Assembly: GCF_009363095.1 (NCBI RefSeq)
Contig: NZ_CP045295.1
Coordinates: 4,142,001 to 4,206,000, forward strand
DNA: 64,000 bases
Direction of reading: 5' to 3'
Origin: Paenibacillus cellulositrophicus
GTDB taxonomy: Bacteria > Bacillota > Bacilli > Paenibacillales > Paenibacillaceae
Shown here one piece after another: positions 35,631 to 46,400 of this stretch (its first letter is position 1; every line of letters begins with the position of its first letter). A model generated the notes under the pieces. It saw only the letters and a list, made by a program, of their open reading frames with translations. It was not told the DNA's origin and searched no databases. The position numbers and the translations under genes are program-made.

Positions 35631-35690
35631 CGATGATTCAAATACCCCTGAACTTGGTCCTAGTTTACTATCAATCGAGGTGAAGCTGTT

Positions 35691-36194
35691 ATGCCATCCG
35701 AACATCGTGTTTTGACCATCCGCCTCTCGGAAATGAGGGACGCCCAGGCGCTGATGGATATCGACGCCCTCGTGTGGAACGAGTGGACTGCTCCGGAACC
35801 GGTCCGCTGGTCTTCCCGGGAGGACTATCTGCGTCACTGCCCGCCGGGTTCCCAGCTGGTGGCCGTGGTGGACAACGTACTGTGCGGGTACATCGGATTT
35901 CGTCCGGCTACGGGCCTTTCCAGCAACAGCCATGTTTGTGAAATTAACATTGCGGTTCATCCCGATTATCAGCAGGAGGGGATCGGGTCGAGGCTGATCG
36001 AGGCGGGAAAGAAATGGGCGCAGGAGCAAGGAAAAAGAAAGCTGAGACTGCGGGTCCTGTCTTCCAACCCCGGAGCCATCGCATTTTACCGCAAATGTGG
36101 TTTCGTACAGGAGGGCTGCCTGGAACGGGAATTTTGTATCGGCGGCCGCGATGTCGATGATATATTGATGAGCTGCTTTCTGCCGCGTTCTTAA
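35691..36194 (+). CDS. GNAT family N-acetyltransferase
   Basis: A 167-residue acetyltransferase with the acetyl-CoA-binding segment VHPDYQQEGIGSRLIEAGKK (Q/R-x-x-G-x-G) and the C-terminal AIAFYRKCGFVQEG. GNAT enzymes transfer acetyl groups from acetyl-CoA to amines; here the acceptor is unknown. GAGGTGAAGC precedes the ATG. It is followed by a terminator and probably shares a transcript with the MFS gene. Confidence 0.9.
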   Translation: MPSEHRVLTIRLSEMRDAQALMDIDALVWNEWTAPEPVRWSSREDYLRHCPPGSQLVAVVDNVLCGYIGFRPATGLSSNSHVCEINIAVHPDYQQEGIGSRLIEAGKKWAQEQGKRKLRLRVLSSNPGAIAFYRKCGFVQEGCLEREFCIGGRDVDDILMSCFLPRS

Positions 36195-36283
36195 TGGGGC
36201 TATGGGGCTATCCATCCTGTAAAATACCATGATATTACATTTTTTGTGCATAATTAGTCAGTCTGCCCGATATAAAACGGTAC

Positions 36284-36317
36284 AAAAGGGACTTTCACAA
36301 GGTGAAGGTTCCTTTTT
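36284..36317 (+). terminator. Terminator after the acetyltransferase
   Basis: AAAGGGACTTTCAC pairs with GTGAAGGTTCCTTT with minor mismatches, then T-run. Confidence 0.8.
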
Positions 36318-36431
36318 ATACTATAATTAACGCTTTGTCATCAGCAGCATTCAAGAATCCGAATGGTTTCATCCCCGAATGATCAGTTTATAAGGGTATA
36401 GCAGAATTTATAGAAGAGGGGTCATAAGAGA

Positions 36432-37217
36432 ATGGATCTTCATCTTGAGGGTAAAAAGGCGCTTGTCATTGCATCCAGTCAGGGACTGGGCAAAGCGATC
36501 GCCGCTGAACTGGTGCGAGAAGGAGCCGATGTGATGCTGGTCAGCCGCAGCGACGGCAAGCTGGAGGCGGTACAGCAGGAGCTGCAGAAGCTCGGCAGCG
36601 GCGTGGTGGAATATTACGCGGCGGACATTACGATTCCGCATGAAGTGGAAGCGATGGTGCGTTATACGGCCGAGAAGTTCGGCCGCATCGATATATTGGT
36701 CAATAACGGAGGCGGTCCGTCTCCGGGAACGTTTGAAACGCTGACGGATGAAGACTGGGATAAAGCCTTCCAGCTGAACCTGCTCAGCTATGTCCGAATG
36801 ATCCGTGAGGTACTCCCGCATATGAAGGGACTGGGCGGCCATATCGTCAATTTGACGTCGACGTCGATTAAGCAGCCGATTCCCGGGCTCATTCTGTCGA
36901 ATACGTTCCGCAACGGCGTAGCCGGCATGAGCAAGTCTTTGTCTCAGGAGCTGGCTCAGTACGGAATCTTGGTGAACACGGTGGCACCGGGGCGGATCGA
37001 GACCGACCGGATCATCCAGCTGAACGAATCGAATGCGAAAGCGAAGGGAGTCAGCGCGGAAGAGGTCGCAGAGCAGTCCCAGAGCGAAATTCCGCTCGGA
37101 CGGTACGGAACGCCGGAGGAATTCGCCAAAGGCGTCGTATTCCTGTTATCGGGTGCCAACACCTATATTACCGGCACAACCCTTGTCATTGACGGCGGGC
37201 TGGTACAGGCTCTCTAA
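36432..37217 (+). CDS. SDR family oxidoreductase
   Basis: A 261-residue classical short-chain dehydrogenase. It begins LEGKKALVIASSQGLGKAIAAEL, a variant of the TGxxxGxG cofactor loop, and has NNGGG in place of NNAG. The catalytic Ser sits in VNLTSTSIKQP; the usual Tyr of Y-x3-K appears to be replaced, since the following stretch reads ILSNTFRNGVAGMSKSLSQE with no Tyr. This resembles the SDR branch annotated as 3-oxoacyl-ACP reductase-like with a Phe-Arg-Asn motif. Catalysis by the canonical route is therefore doubtful. GAAGAGGGGTCATAAGAG lies upstream of the ATG. Confidence 0.88.
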   Translation: MDLHLEGKKALVIASSQGLGKAIAAELVREGADVMLVSRSDGKLEAVQQELQKLGSGVVEYYAADITIPHEVEAMVRYTAEKFGRIDILVNNGGGPSPGTFETLTDEDWDKAFQLNLLSYVRMIREVLPHMKGLGGHIVNLTSTSIKQPIPGLILSNTFRNGVAGMSKSLSQELAQYGILVNTVAPGRIETDRIIQLNESNAKAKGVSAEEVAEQSQSEIPLGRYGTPEEFAKGVVFLLSGANTYITGTTLVIDGGLVQAL

Positions 37218-37243
37218 GGGCCATCCCAGCTCGTGTAATTCTT

Positions 37244-37273
37244 TTGTACCGGCGCATCCCCAAATGCTATGAT
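37244..37273 (+). promoter_or_regulatory. Promoter candidate for the MOSC gene
   Basis: TTGTAC and TATGAT separated by 18 bp, 35 bp before the ATG. Confidence 0.5.
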
Positions 37274-37307
37274 GGAAGCAAGATGATCAATTTGGAGGGA
37301 AGCCGCA

Positions 37308-37967
37308 ATGAATCAGGTGGATACCGCTTACCGGATCGTATCGGTGAACGTCGGCAAACCGATCACGGTGGAGTATATGGGCAAACCGCTCACAACCGGC
37401 ATACATAAACGCCCGATTGAAGGAGAAGTGTTCGTTGGACGCACGCAGATGGAAGGGGACGGCCAAGGTGACCTGAAAAATCATGGCGGGCCTGACAAGG
37501 CCGTGTGCGTCTATCCTGTAGAGCATTACGCCTATTGGAAGCGGGAGTTGGGCATTCCGATGGAGTGCCCGGCCTTTGGCGAGAATTTGACCGTATCCGG
37601 GCTGCTGGAAGAAGAGGTGTGCATTGGCGATACGTTTGAAATCGGCGGGACGGTCATGCAGGTCGCCCAGCCGAGATTTCCCTGCTTCAAAATCGCCAGC
37701 AAGCATGGGGTGACGGACTTCCCGGCACGGGTGCTGGATACCGGATACAGCGGCTTTTATCTCCGCGTGCTCCAGGAAGGGGTGCTGGACCGCCAATCGT
37801 CCATCGTCAAGCGTGAATCCAGCCCGGGCGGCGTGACGGTGGCCGCGGTTCTGCGCCAGCTGGCGCTGGGACGCAAGCGGGCGGACCGGGAAGAGATTGC
37901 ACGGATGCTCCAAGTCGAAGCCCTTGCTTCGACCGTGAAGGAGCAGTTCAGCAACTGGCTGGCCTAA
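37308..37967 (+). CDS. MOSC domain protein (YiiM-like)
   Basis: A 219-residue protein with an N-terminal beta-barrel MOSC domain: GDLKNHGGPDKAVCVYPVEHY and CPAFGENLTVSGLLEEEVCIGD are typical, and the Cys in QPRFPCFKI is the conserved MOSC cysteine. E. coli YiiM reduces N-hydroxylated bases using molybdenum cofactor; a similar Moco-dependent detoxification role is plausible. A C-terminal helical extension follows (about residue 175 on). AGGGAAGCCGC gives the ribosome binding site. It ends in a terminator shared with the convergent acetyltransferase. Confidence 0.9.
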   Translation: MNQVDTAYRIVSVNVGKPITVEYMGKPLTTGIHKRPIEGEVFVGRTQMEGDGQGDLKNHGGPDKAVCVYPVEHYAYWKRELGIPMECPAFGENLTVSGLLEEEVCIGDTFEIGGTVMQVAQPRFPCFKIASKHGVTDFPARVLDTGYSGFYLRVLQEGVLDRQSSIVKRESSPGGVTVAAVLRQLALGRKRADREEIARMLQVEALASTVKEQFSNWLA

Positions 37968-38059
37968 ACCGGACATGCAGCGGCTAGTCCGCTGGCCGCT
38001 CAGTTATCCAGGGCTGCCGAACGTCTGAGCATCGCTGAATGACCGCATCATCGGATCGC

Positions 38060-38107
38060 AAAAATGCCGCCGTCCCCTGTCCGTTGGACAGGAGCGGCGG
38101 CATTTTG
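38060..38107. terminator. Bidirectional terminator between MOSC and GNAT genes
   Basis: AAAATGCCGCC and GGCGGCATTTT enclose a second perfect stem CCTGTCC/GGACAGG; A- and T-tracts on both sides allow use by both strands. Confidence 0.95.
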
Positions 38108-38138
38108 TCTGCCTTGGAGGAAGGGTTTTCAAAACGGG

Positions 38139-38687
38139 CTACCGAAGCAGCTTCCATTCGCTTTGTATCATCCCATAGACCGCGTGATTCACGTAACCTT
38201 GGGGCAGCTTCTCCGCTTCACGGACGATTCCCTCGAGAACGAATCCCAGCCGTTCGGGGATTGCGCGGCTGCGGTGGTTGCCCGTTGCGCAGCGGATTTC
38301 GACCCGGTTGAGATCCATGTCCATCAGGGCATAATCGACAAAGGTCCGGCAGGCGCTGGTCATGATACCTTTGCCTTCAAATTCCTTCCCCAGCCAGTAG
38401 CCGATGCTGACGGAGCGGTTGTTCCAGTCGATCTGATGGTAGCTGATCAGACCGGCGATTTCATCGTCCACCCAAATGCCGGCGGAAATGCCGCCGTTCT
38501 CGGCGCCCTGCTTAATGGCATTTTTCACAAAATTGGCCGTATGCTCCACTTCCCGGATCGCATCCACCCAGGGGAGCCATTCCCGCAGCCGGTCACGTGA
38601 CCGGTCGGTCAAGTGAAACAGCGGGCGTGCATGCTGCAGCGCCAGGGGCCGGAGCTCAATTTGGTCGTCAAGTGCGTATGTAAACAT
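38139..38687 (-). CDS. RimJ/RimL-type GNAT acetyltransferase
   Basis: A 182-residue GNAT protein of the ribosomal-protein-serine acetyltransferase group: IELRPLALQHARPLFHLTD, YWLGKEFEGKGIMTSACRTF (the acetyl-CoA loop) and NHRSRAIPERLGFVLEGIVR. Related Bacillus proteins (YdaF, YjcK) acetylate proteins or small amines. The start at 38687 is set by GAGGGATTC upstream; the frame is open to 38756 without a ribosome binding site. The gene is convergent with the MOSC gene. Confidence 0.9.
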   Translation of the reverse strand: MFTYALDDQIELRPLALQHARPLFHLTDRSRDRLREWLPWVDAIREVEHTANFVKNAIKQGAENGGISAGIWVDDEIAGLISYHQIDWNNRSVSIGYWLGKEFEGKGIMTSACRTFVDYALMDMDLNRVEIRCATGNHRSRAIPERLGFVLEGIVREAEKLPQGYVNHAVYGMIQSEWKLLR

Positions 38688-38780
38688 GAATGAATCCCTC
38701 TTTCTTTTCCCAAGATCGGCGAAATTGGCGGCCAGCTTATAAATGTAACCAACCATGCGTTTTCACTTCTCCCCTCGTAC

Positions 38781-39041
38781 TTAACGGGACGCTTTAACCT
38801 TTTGTTCCAATGCGTATATATCGTCTTCCAGGGATATCATTCTCTGGCTGACCACATGGCGGCAGTCGCTCAGCGCCTGGTTGTACACATGCGGAGCGAT
38901 GCGTGTCATAAAGAAGTCCAGCACGCCGTCCGCTGCCAGCTCACCGATGGCTTCGCCGCGTTCATGCTCAAAAAACTGCTGGATCTGCAGAATCGCCTGG
39001 TCCCGCTGTTCCTTCGCCAGCTTCATCGATTTCATATGCAT
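38781..39041 (-). CDS. DUF2164 protein
   Basis: An 86-residue, fully helical, charged protein with the DUF2164 pattern (QIQQFFEHERGEAIGELAADG, FMTRIAPHVYNQALSD, LEDDIYALE). The family is of unknown function and is common in Bacillus and Paenibacillus. GGGGGCC is the nearest ribosome binding site to the ATG at 39041; MKSMKLAKE four residues later is an alternative start. It lies upstream of the acetyltransferase on the same strand. Confidence 0.82.
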   Translation of the reverse strand: MHMKSMKLAKEQRDQAILQIQQFFEHERGEAIGELAADGVLDFFMTRIAPHVYNQALSDCRHVVSQRMISLEDDIYALEQKVKASR

Positions 39042-39172
39042 TTAGGCCCCCTTCGGCTTTTATTTCCATGCTACCTTATTCCTCAAATGGCGTCAAAATG
39101 GTATTAGCCCCAATTTTCATGTTTGCCCCTGGATTGGGGAAGGATGTATAAGGCTTCGCGTTCACGTAAAAG

Positions 39173-39203
39173 GGGAGAGGAGCGCGAATGATTGAACTCT
39201 CCC
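39173..39203. repeat. Inverted repeat overlapping the glnS promoter
   Basis: GGGAGAG (39173-39179) and CTCTCCC (39197-39203) with a 17-base loop; the second arm overlaps the end of the -35 element. Confidence 0.5.
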
Positions 39204-39220
39204 GGCATTACAGGTATATT
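39192..39220 (+). promoter_or_regulatory. Promoter candidate for glutaminyl-tRNA synthetase
   Basis: TTGAAC and TATATT with the ideal 17-bp spacer, about 80 bp before the coding start. No T-box motif (AGGGTGG-type) is seen in the leader. Confidence 0.6.
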
Positions 39221-39303
39221 TATATGAAACAAGCTTTATACAGAGAATAAGATGGACGAGGTCTATCTATACAGAAGACTTTATGGATGAAAGGTTGATA
39301 ACT

Positions 39304-40992
<1,689 letters not shown>

Positions 40993-41052
40993 GGCGGGAT
41001 CGGCTCGGCACAAGAACCTATGAGAAGACCTGCAACATTCGAATGACATATA

Positions 41053-41096
41053 GAAAAGCCAGCCGCAGATGCAATCATCCAGCGGCTGGCTTTTTG
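41053..41096. terminator. Terminator after glnS, usable on both strands
   Basis: AAAAGCCAGCCGC and GCGGCTGGCTTTT form a perfect 13-bp stem with a T-run. It lies between glnS and the convergent MFS gene. Confidence 0.9.
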
Positions 41097-41162
41097 TTTA
41101 TGTTTAGCTTGCTCTGTCTCGCTTATGTCAAGCTTTGGCCCGGCCAATCGGGTCCAGCTTCT

Positions 41163-42401
41163 TTAGAGCCGTGAATCGTCATCATCGGGAGGCCCGGTCA
41201 CTGTTCCAGAAGCCCCCGCCTGGGTATGATGCTGAACGCGAATCCAATACCACATAATGCCGAATCCAGCCGCGCCGATCAGTGCCAGCATCACGCAAAT
41301 TTTGTACATGGCCGCGCCGCCGAAGTTCTGGAACAGCCAGCCGCCGGCCAGGCTGCCGAGCATGCCGGAGATGCCGCTCCAAGTGAGCGTGTAGAGCGCT
41401 TGAGCGGGTCCGCGGAATGGGGCGGGCGTCAGCAGGCGCACCACCTGGGTTCCGACAAAGAAGAAACCGCCGAAGGTGATGCTGTGAAGGATCTGGATGA
41501 CGGCGATTTCGACCGGGCTCGTGGCGTTCGCCATCAGCTGCCAGCGAAGGACAAACAGAAGGCTCACAAGGGAAAGGCAGCCCACGAGCGTGGATAATTT
41601 ACGCCTTAGATAACGATTGAACAGAATCAGAACGCCCATCTCCAGAATGGACGACAGGAAGACGGCAAGTCCCACTACCGTTTTGGATCCTCCCAGTTCC
41701 GTGATGTAGAGCGACATGAACGTATTATTCATAAAGGTGGGGACGGAGACAGCCATCCCTAGAACGATAAAAGCGATAAAATAACGGTTCACCGCAAATC
41801 TGCCAAAGCCCCGAAGACGCATCGGCGGCGTTTCGGAGGTCCGCTTGAGCGGAGGTAGGAGCAGGACGGACACGATCGCCAGGACAAGAATTCCCGTAAA
41901 CACGAAGGAGAGGCGGGAGATTCCGATCCGGTCGAGGAAGAGGCCGGCCGCCACAGCCGTCACCGCCCAGCCTATAGAGCCCCACATCCGGAACGCGCCG
42001 AACCGGTGCGGCTGATCCGGAATATAGCCGAGAATCAGCGTGTTGCTCTGCGCAAACATCGGGCTTTGAAAGAAGAAAAAGAGCATCATGGCCACATAAA
42101 TCATCGTAAACGTATCGGCATGAAATACAAATTGAGTCAGCAGCAGGGTGCCCGCCATCATGAGAAGCAGGCTGCGCTTGGTGTCCCGCAGGCGTTCGCT
42201 GGCAAACGTCCAGACCGGATTGGCCAGCAGGGAGATCAGCGGCCCCAGTGCCATCAGGCTGCCGATTTCCAGTTTGTTCATTCCCGCATCCTGCAGGTAT
42301 AATTGAAAATAGCTGGTGAAAATCACCATGGTGCCGTAAATTAAAAAGTTGAACGCCTTGAGCGACGTTAACGAAGACGGCTTGCTTCCGTTTTCCTGCA
42401 C
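41163..42401 (-). CDS. MFS transporter, PPP/NCS-like subgroup
   Basis: A 412-residue 12-helix protein. The N-terminal AFNFLIYGTMVIFTSYFQLY and the FRMWGSIGWAVTAVAAG motif place it with the MFS_1-like group that includes 3-phenylpropionate and nucleoside-type transporters (HcaT, YcxA relatives). The C-terminal tail is hydrophilic. No ribosome binding site of high quality is seen; the reading frame start at ATG 42401 is the best fit. Substrate unknown. It is not linked to catabolic genes here. Confidence 0.87.
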   Translation of the reverse strand: MQENGSKPSSLTSLKAFNFLIYGTMVIFTSYFQLYLQDAGMNKLEIGSLMALGPLISLLANPVWTFASERLRDTKRSLLLMMAGTLLLTQFVFHADTFTMIYVAMMLFFFFQSPMFAQSNTLILGYIPDQPHRFGAFRMWGSIGWAVTAVAAGLFLDRIGISRLSFVFTGILVLAIVSVLLLPPLKRTSETPPMRLRGFGRFAVNRYFIAFIVLGMAVSVPTFMNNTFMSLYITELGGSKTVVGLAVFLSSILEMGVLILFNRYLRRKLSTLVGCLSLVSLLFVLRWQLMANATSPVEIAVIQILHSITFGGFFFVGTQVVRLLTPAPFRGPAQALYTLTWSGISGMLGSLAGGWLFQNFGGAAMYKICVMLALIGAAGFGIMWYWIRVQHHTQAGASGTVTGPPDDDDSRL

Positions 42402-42689
42402 GCTAGCACATTCCTTTCCGGCCGTTTGCTAATATATAGGTTGAACTGAAGTTCCGCATTGTAATCTTCTGATGACCCGCTTCTGTGCGCAAAGTTAGAA
42501 TTCTTCCGTTCATTCCATATCGAAAGCGGCGTTTTAAAGACTGCCAATCCCACTTTATCATTAGTTGAAAAGGGATACAAACCAACTTTTGAGAATTATC
42601 CCATAATTTATTTGGAGCTACTTTAAATGTATGAAAAATAGGACCTGGATTGCCTGTTCATGCTTGTAACGAGAGGGGTGAGACGAACG
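42402..42689. other. AT-rich divergent intergenic region
   Basis: About 290 bp between the divergent MFS and mobA genes, clearly richer in A and T than its surroundings. I see no ORF with a ribosome binding site and no strong hairpin. Confidence 0.5.
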
Positions 42690-43313
42690 ATGTTCAAGGT
42701 CACAGGAATTTTGCTTGCCGGGGGTCAATCCAGCCGGATGGGGACCGATAAGGCACTGCTGAACGTGAACGGCGAAACGGTAATCGAGCGGATCGTTCGC
42801 TTGATGTCGCCGTCTGCTTCAAATATCATCATTTCGGCTAATGACGACGAAAAATATGCGTTCCTGGGCAAAGAAGTGGTGCATGACCGTTATCCGGGAC
42901 AGGGACCGCTGTCGGGATTGCATGCCGGACTGCATGCTGCCGCCACGCCTTGGAGCATCATCACGGCTTGTGATATGCCGTTTGTGACGGAAGAGGTTTT
43001 TCGTTTTCTGGCACGGAAGGCAGAAGAAGCGGCGGCGGCTATGGATGATAAAAGCGGACTCCAGGCCATCGTCCCGGTATCGGGGGGACGCATTCAGCCG
43101 CTGCTGGCTGCCTACCATCGCAGTGTTCTGCCGTCCCTGGAGACGTGCTTGTCTTCCGGCCGGCTGCGCCTGACCGGGTGGCTGGAGCAGCTGAAGGTGT
43201 GCTATGTCTCCGAGGAAGAGCTCATCCAGGAGCTTGGGCCCGGTGCGGACAAAGCCTTCTATAACATGAATGAACCTTCAGACTATAAGCGTGCCATGAC
43301 AGGTCTTTCTTGA
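42690..43313 (+). CDS. mobA: Molybdenum cofactor guanylyltransferase
   Basis: A 207-residue nucleotidyltransferase with the MobA signature VTGILLAGGQSSRMGTDKAL and later PGQGPLSGLHAGL and ITACDMPFV. It attaches GMP to molybdopterin to make the MGD cofactor needed by DMSO-reductase-family enzymes such as the one at 32111-34189. GAGGGGTGAG sets the ATG at 42690; an upstream in-frame ATG at 42660 overlaps that ribosome binding site region. Other moco genes (moaABCDE, moeA) are not in this window. Confidence 0.93.
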   Translation: MFKVTGILLAGGQSSRMGTDKALLNVNGETVIERIVRLMSPSASNIIISANDDEKYAFLGKEVVHDRYPGQGPLSGLHAGLHAAATPWSIITACDMPFVTEEVFRFLARKAEEAAAAMDDKSGLQAIVPVSGGRIQPLLAAYHRSVLPSLETCLSSGRLRLTGWLEQLKVCYVSEEELIQELGPGADKAFYNMNEPSDYKRAMTGLS

Positions 43314-43401
43314 GAGAGGATTTTTGTTAAGTTGTCTGTATATTCCGATTTTATGCAGAGGTTAGTAGATTAGGTTTCGTCGGCAAGCCTAAACTATATA
43401 G

Positions 43402-43450
43402 AAAAAGGACGTGCCCTTTCCCGTTTCGGGAGAGAAGCACGTCCTTTTTA
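43402..43450. terminator. Bidirectional terminator between mobA and the RND gene
   Basis: AAAAAGGACGTGC and GCACGTCCTTTTT form a perfect 13-bp stem with an inner CCCG/CGGG helix. Confidence 0.95.
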
Positions 43451-43460
43451 TTTGAAGAAA

Positions 43461-46400
43461 TTAATCTTCTACTTTCGGTTTGCGGAATTTCATCAGGAAC
43501 TCGTACACAACCGGCACGATGACCAGCGTCAGCAGCGTGGAGCTGACCAAACCGCCGATAACCGTGATGCCGAGACCTCGGGAGATGATACCGGCACTGT
43601 TCTCCAGTCCCGATACGAGCGGCAGCAGGGCACCAATGGTGGCGAGAGCCGTCATCAGAATCGGACGGAGACGGGTGGCTCCGGCTTCCAGCAGCGCTTC
43701 GCGCGTCGACAAGCCTTCGCGTTCCTTGTGAATCACCCGGTCGATCAGCACGATCGCGTTGGTCACGACGATACCGATCAGCATCAGGGCGCCCATCAGG
43801 GCCGATACGTTCAGCGTCTCTCCGCCGATCCAGAGGCCGACAAGTCCGCCAATGATCGTGAACGGCAGGGAGAACAGGATCGCAAACGGCGCCAGGCCGC
43901 CGCCGAAGGTTACGACGAGCACGAAGTAGACGATGGCGATCGCCGCAGCCATGGCCAGGCCGAGCTGGGTGAACGTATCGTTGATCTGCTCAGTGGTGCC
44001 GCCGAATTTAACTTCGACGCCGTCCGGCAAATCGATCTTGTCGATTTCCTTTTGCAGGTCCGAAGAAGCTTTGCCGACGTTGGAGGTGACGATGTTGGCC
44101 GTCACGTCCACGACCATTTTACCGTCGTTGCGGGTGATCGTATCCGGCGACGTACCTTTTTCCACTTTGGCGACGTCTTTGATCGGAACGTTCATGCCCA
44201 GCGGCGACTGGACCGTTTCGTCCTCAATGTCGTTGATGCTCTTGTATTCCTTATTATCGGTTTCGATATAAACCTTGTAGTCTTTGTTGTCGACCGTCAC
44301 TTCGGTCAGCACCGGACGTTCGCGGACCGGGCTCAGCTTCATGGCGATTTGACCGGCCGTCAAGCCCATCGAGCTGAGTTTTTGCTGATCCGCCACGATC
44401 GTGTATTGGTCATAGGCTTTGGTCAGGCTTGTTTTCGCTTTTTCAAAATTATCCGTGTCTGCCTGCACCAGCTTCAGGATTTGCTCGGAGACCGGCTTGA
44501 TATCATCCAGGCTGTTGCCGTAGACGCTGACGCTGAGCGAGCTTCCGCCCATGCCCCCGGACATGTCCATCAAGCTCCATTCTCCGGTGGATACTTGCTT
44601 CTTCAGACCTTCCACGAGGTTTTTCTTCACGTTCTCAAAGTCTTTCGTATCTTTGTTGTACTCTACATAGAACAGACCCGAATTGGACGAAGATCCTCCA
44701 GCCAGCGGATTGCCGCTGCCGCCGACGGAGTACTGCATCTTGTCGATGTTCGGCTGGCTCAAAATGTATTTCTCGGCTTCAAGGGCCCGCTTCTCCACGG
44801 TTTCCAGCTGAGCGCCAGGTTCAGGCGAGTAGGTCACCATGATGTATTTGTCCTCCTGATCCGGCAGGAAGCTGGTGCCGATCAACGGTGTCAGGAAGAA
44901 GCTCGCCACGAGCAGAATGACCGCCGATCCGAACGTGATCAGCTTGTGGGACAAGGCCCAGTTCAGAATCCGCTGATAGCCGCGGGCCATCCGGCCCGGC
45001 TTGTCGTGATCATGCTGCTTGGAGGCTTTGATTCCCTTCTTGAACAAGCTGTGGGCCAGCATCGGCACGAGCGTGATCGCTACGAGCAGGGAAGCCAGCA
45101 GAGCGAACACCATCGTGAGCGCAAACGGCAGGAACAGCTCGCCGACCATGCCGGTGACGAATGCCAGCGGCAGGAAAACCGCGATCGTTACGATCGTCGA
45201 GGACAGGATCGGAACGAACATTTCGCGCGTCGCTTCGCGGATCAGTTCGCGTCCGCGCAGCTTCTCGCCGCTGCTGGTCAAGCGGCGGTAAATGTTCTCG
45301 ATGACGACGATGGAGTCGTCGACGACGCGGCCAATCGCAACGGTCATCGCGCCGAGCGTCATCATGTTGAGCGTAATATCGAGCCGCCACAGAATCAGCA
45401 GGGCGATCAGCAGCGACAGCGGAATCGACAGGATCGAGATGATCGTGGAGCGAATGTTCCGCAGGAAGATCAGGATGATGATAACGGCGAAGAGCGCGCC
45501 GAAGACCGCTTTATCCAGCATCGTCGACACGGAGTCTTCGATCGGTTTGCCCTGGTCGAGCAGCACCGTAAGCTCCATGCCTTTGAACTGGCCTTGAAGG
45601 TCTTTGGCTTTGTCCTTCACGGCATTGACCACGTCCACCGTGTTGGCGTCATTGTCCTTGACGATCTGCAGGCCGATCGAGGCCTTGCCGTTCGTGCGGG
45701 ACACCGACTCTGCGCTGCCGACCACCTTGATGTCGGCGATATCGCTGAGCTTCACCGTCGGAATGCCGGCCGGTACGCCAGCCTGGCCGCCTTGGATGGA
45801 AGCTGCAGCATTGCCTGCCCCAGGATTGCCTGCACCGGCTGCGCTGCCTGCGCCGGCAGCAGCGCCCGCGCCACCGGCACCTTGACCGGCTGCCCCGGCA
45901 GTACCGCTCTGTCCTTGTGCGCTGCCCGCTCCCGGCGTAACCGGAATCGTCAGTTTTTTCAAATCATCGAGCGTCGTGATGTTGCCGTCCACGACAACTG
46001 CTTTGGAGGACTGCTCCAGATTGAACAGACCGAGCGGAACCCGTACGGAAGAGCCTTGAACGATACCCTTGACGGTATCTTCAGTCAGGCCGAGCTGAGC
46101 CATTTTCTCTTTATTAAATGTCAGCTGGACTTCCTTCACGTATTGTCCGGAGACGGAGACGGAAGCGACGCCTGGAATTTTCTCCAGTTCAGGCACGACT
46201 TCGTCCTCAATGTTTTTGGTCAGACCCTCAAGATCGCTTGAGCTGTCGGAGGCGCTGAGGGATACGACCGGAAACGAGCTCAGGCTGAACTTGGAGATCG
46301 TCGGCTTCTGGGCGCCGTCAGGCAGCGTCACTTCGTTGAGCGCTTCCCGGACGGCTGCGGTGGCCTGATCGAGGTCCGTGCCGTAATCGAATTCCATGGC

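Noticed and set aside
39042..39303. T-box riboswitch upstream of glutaminyl-tRNA synthetase
   Set aside because: No AGGGTGG-type T-box sequence, specifier hairpin or terminator/antiterminator pair could be found; a standard promoter lies in this leader.
43452..46241. A 929-codon open frame on the plus strand opposite the RND pump
   Set aside because: It is an antisense shadow of the GC-rich pump gene: composition is dominated by Arg, His, Asp and Gln, there is no ribosome binding site, and the minus-strand frame has clear RND motifs.
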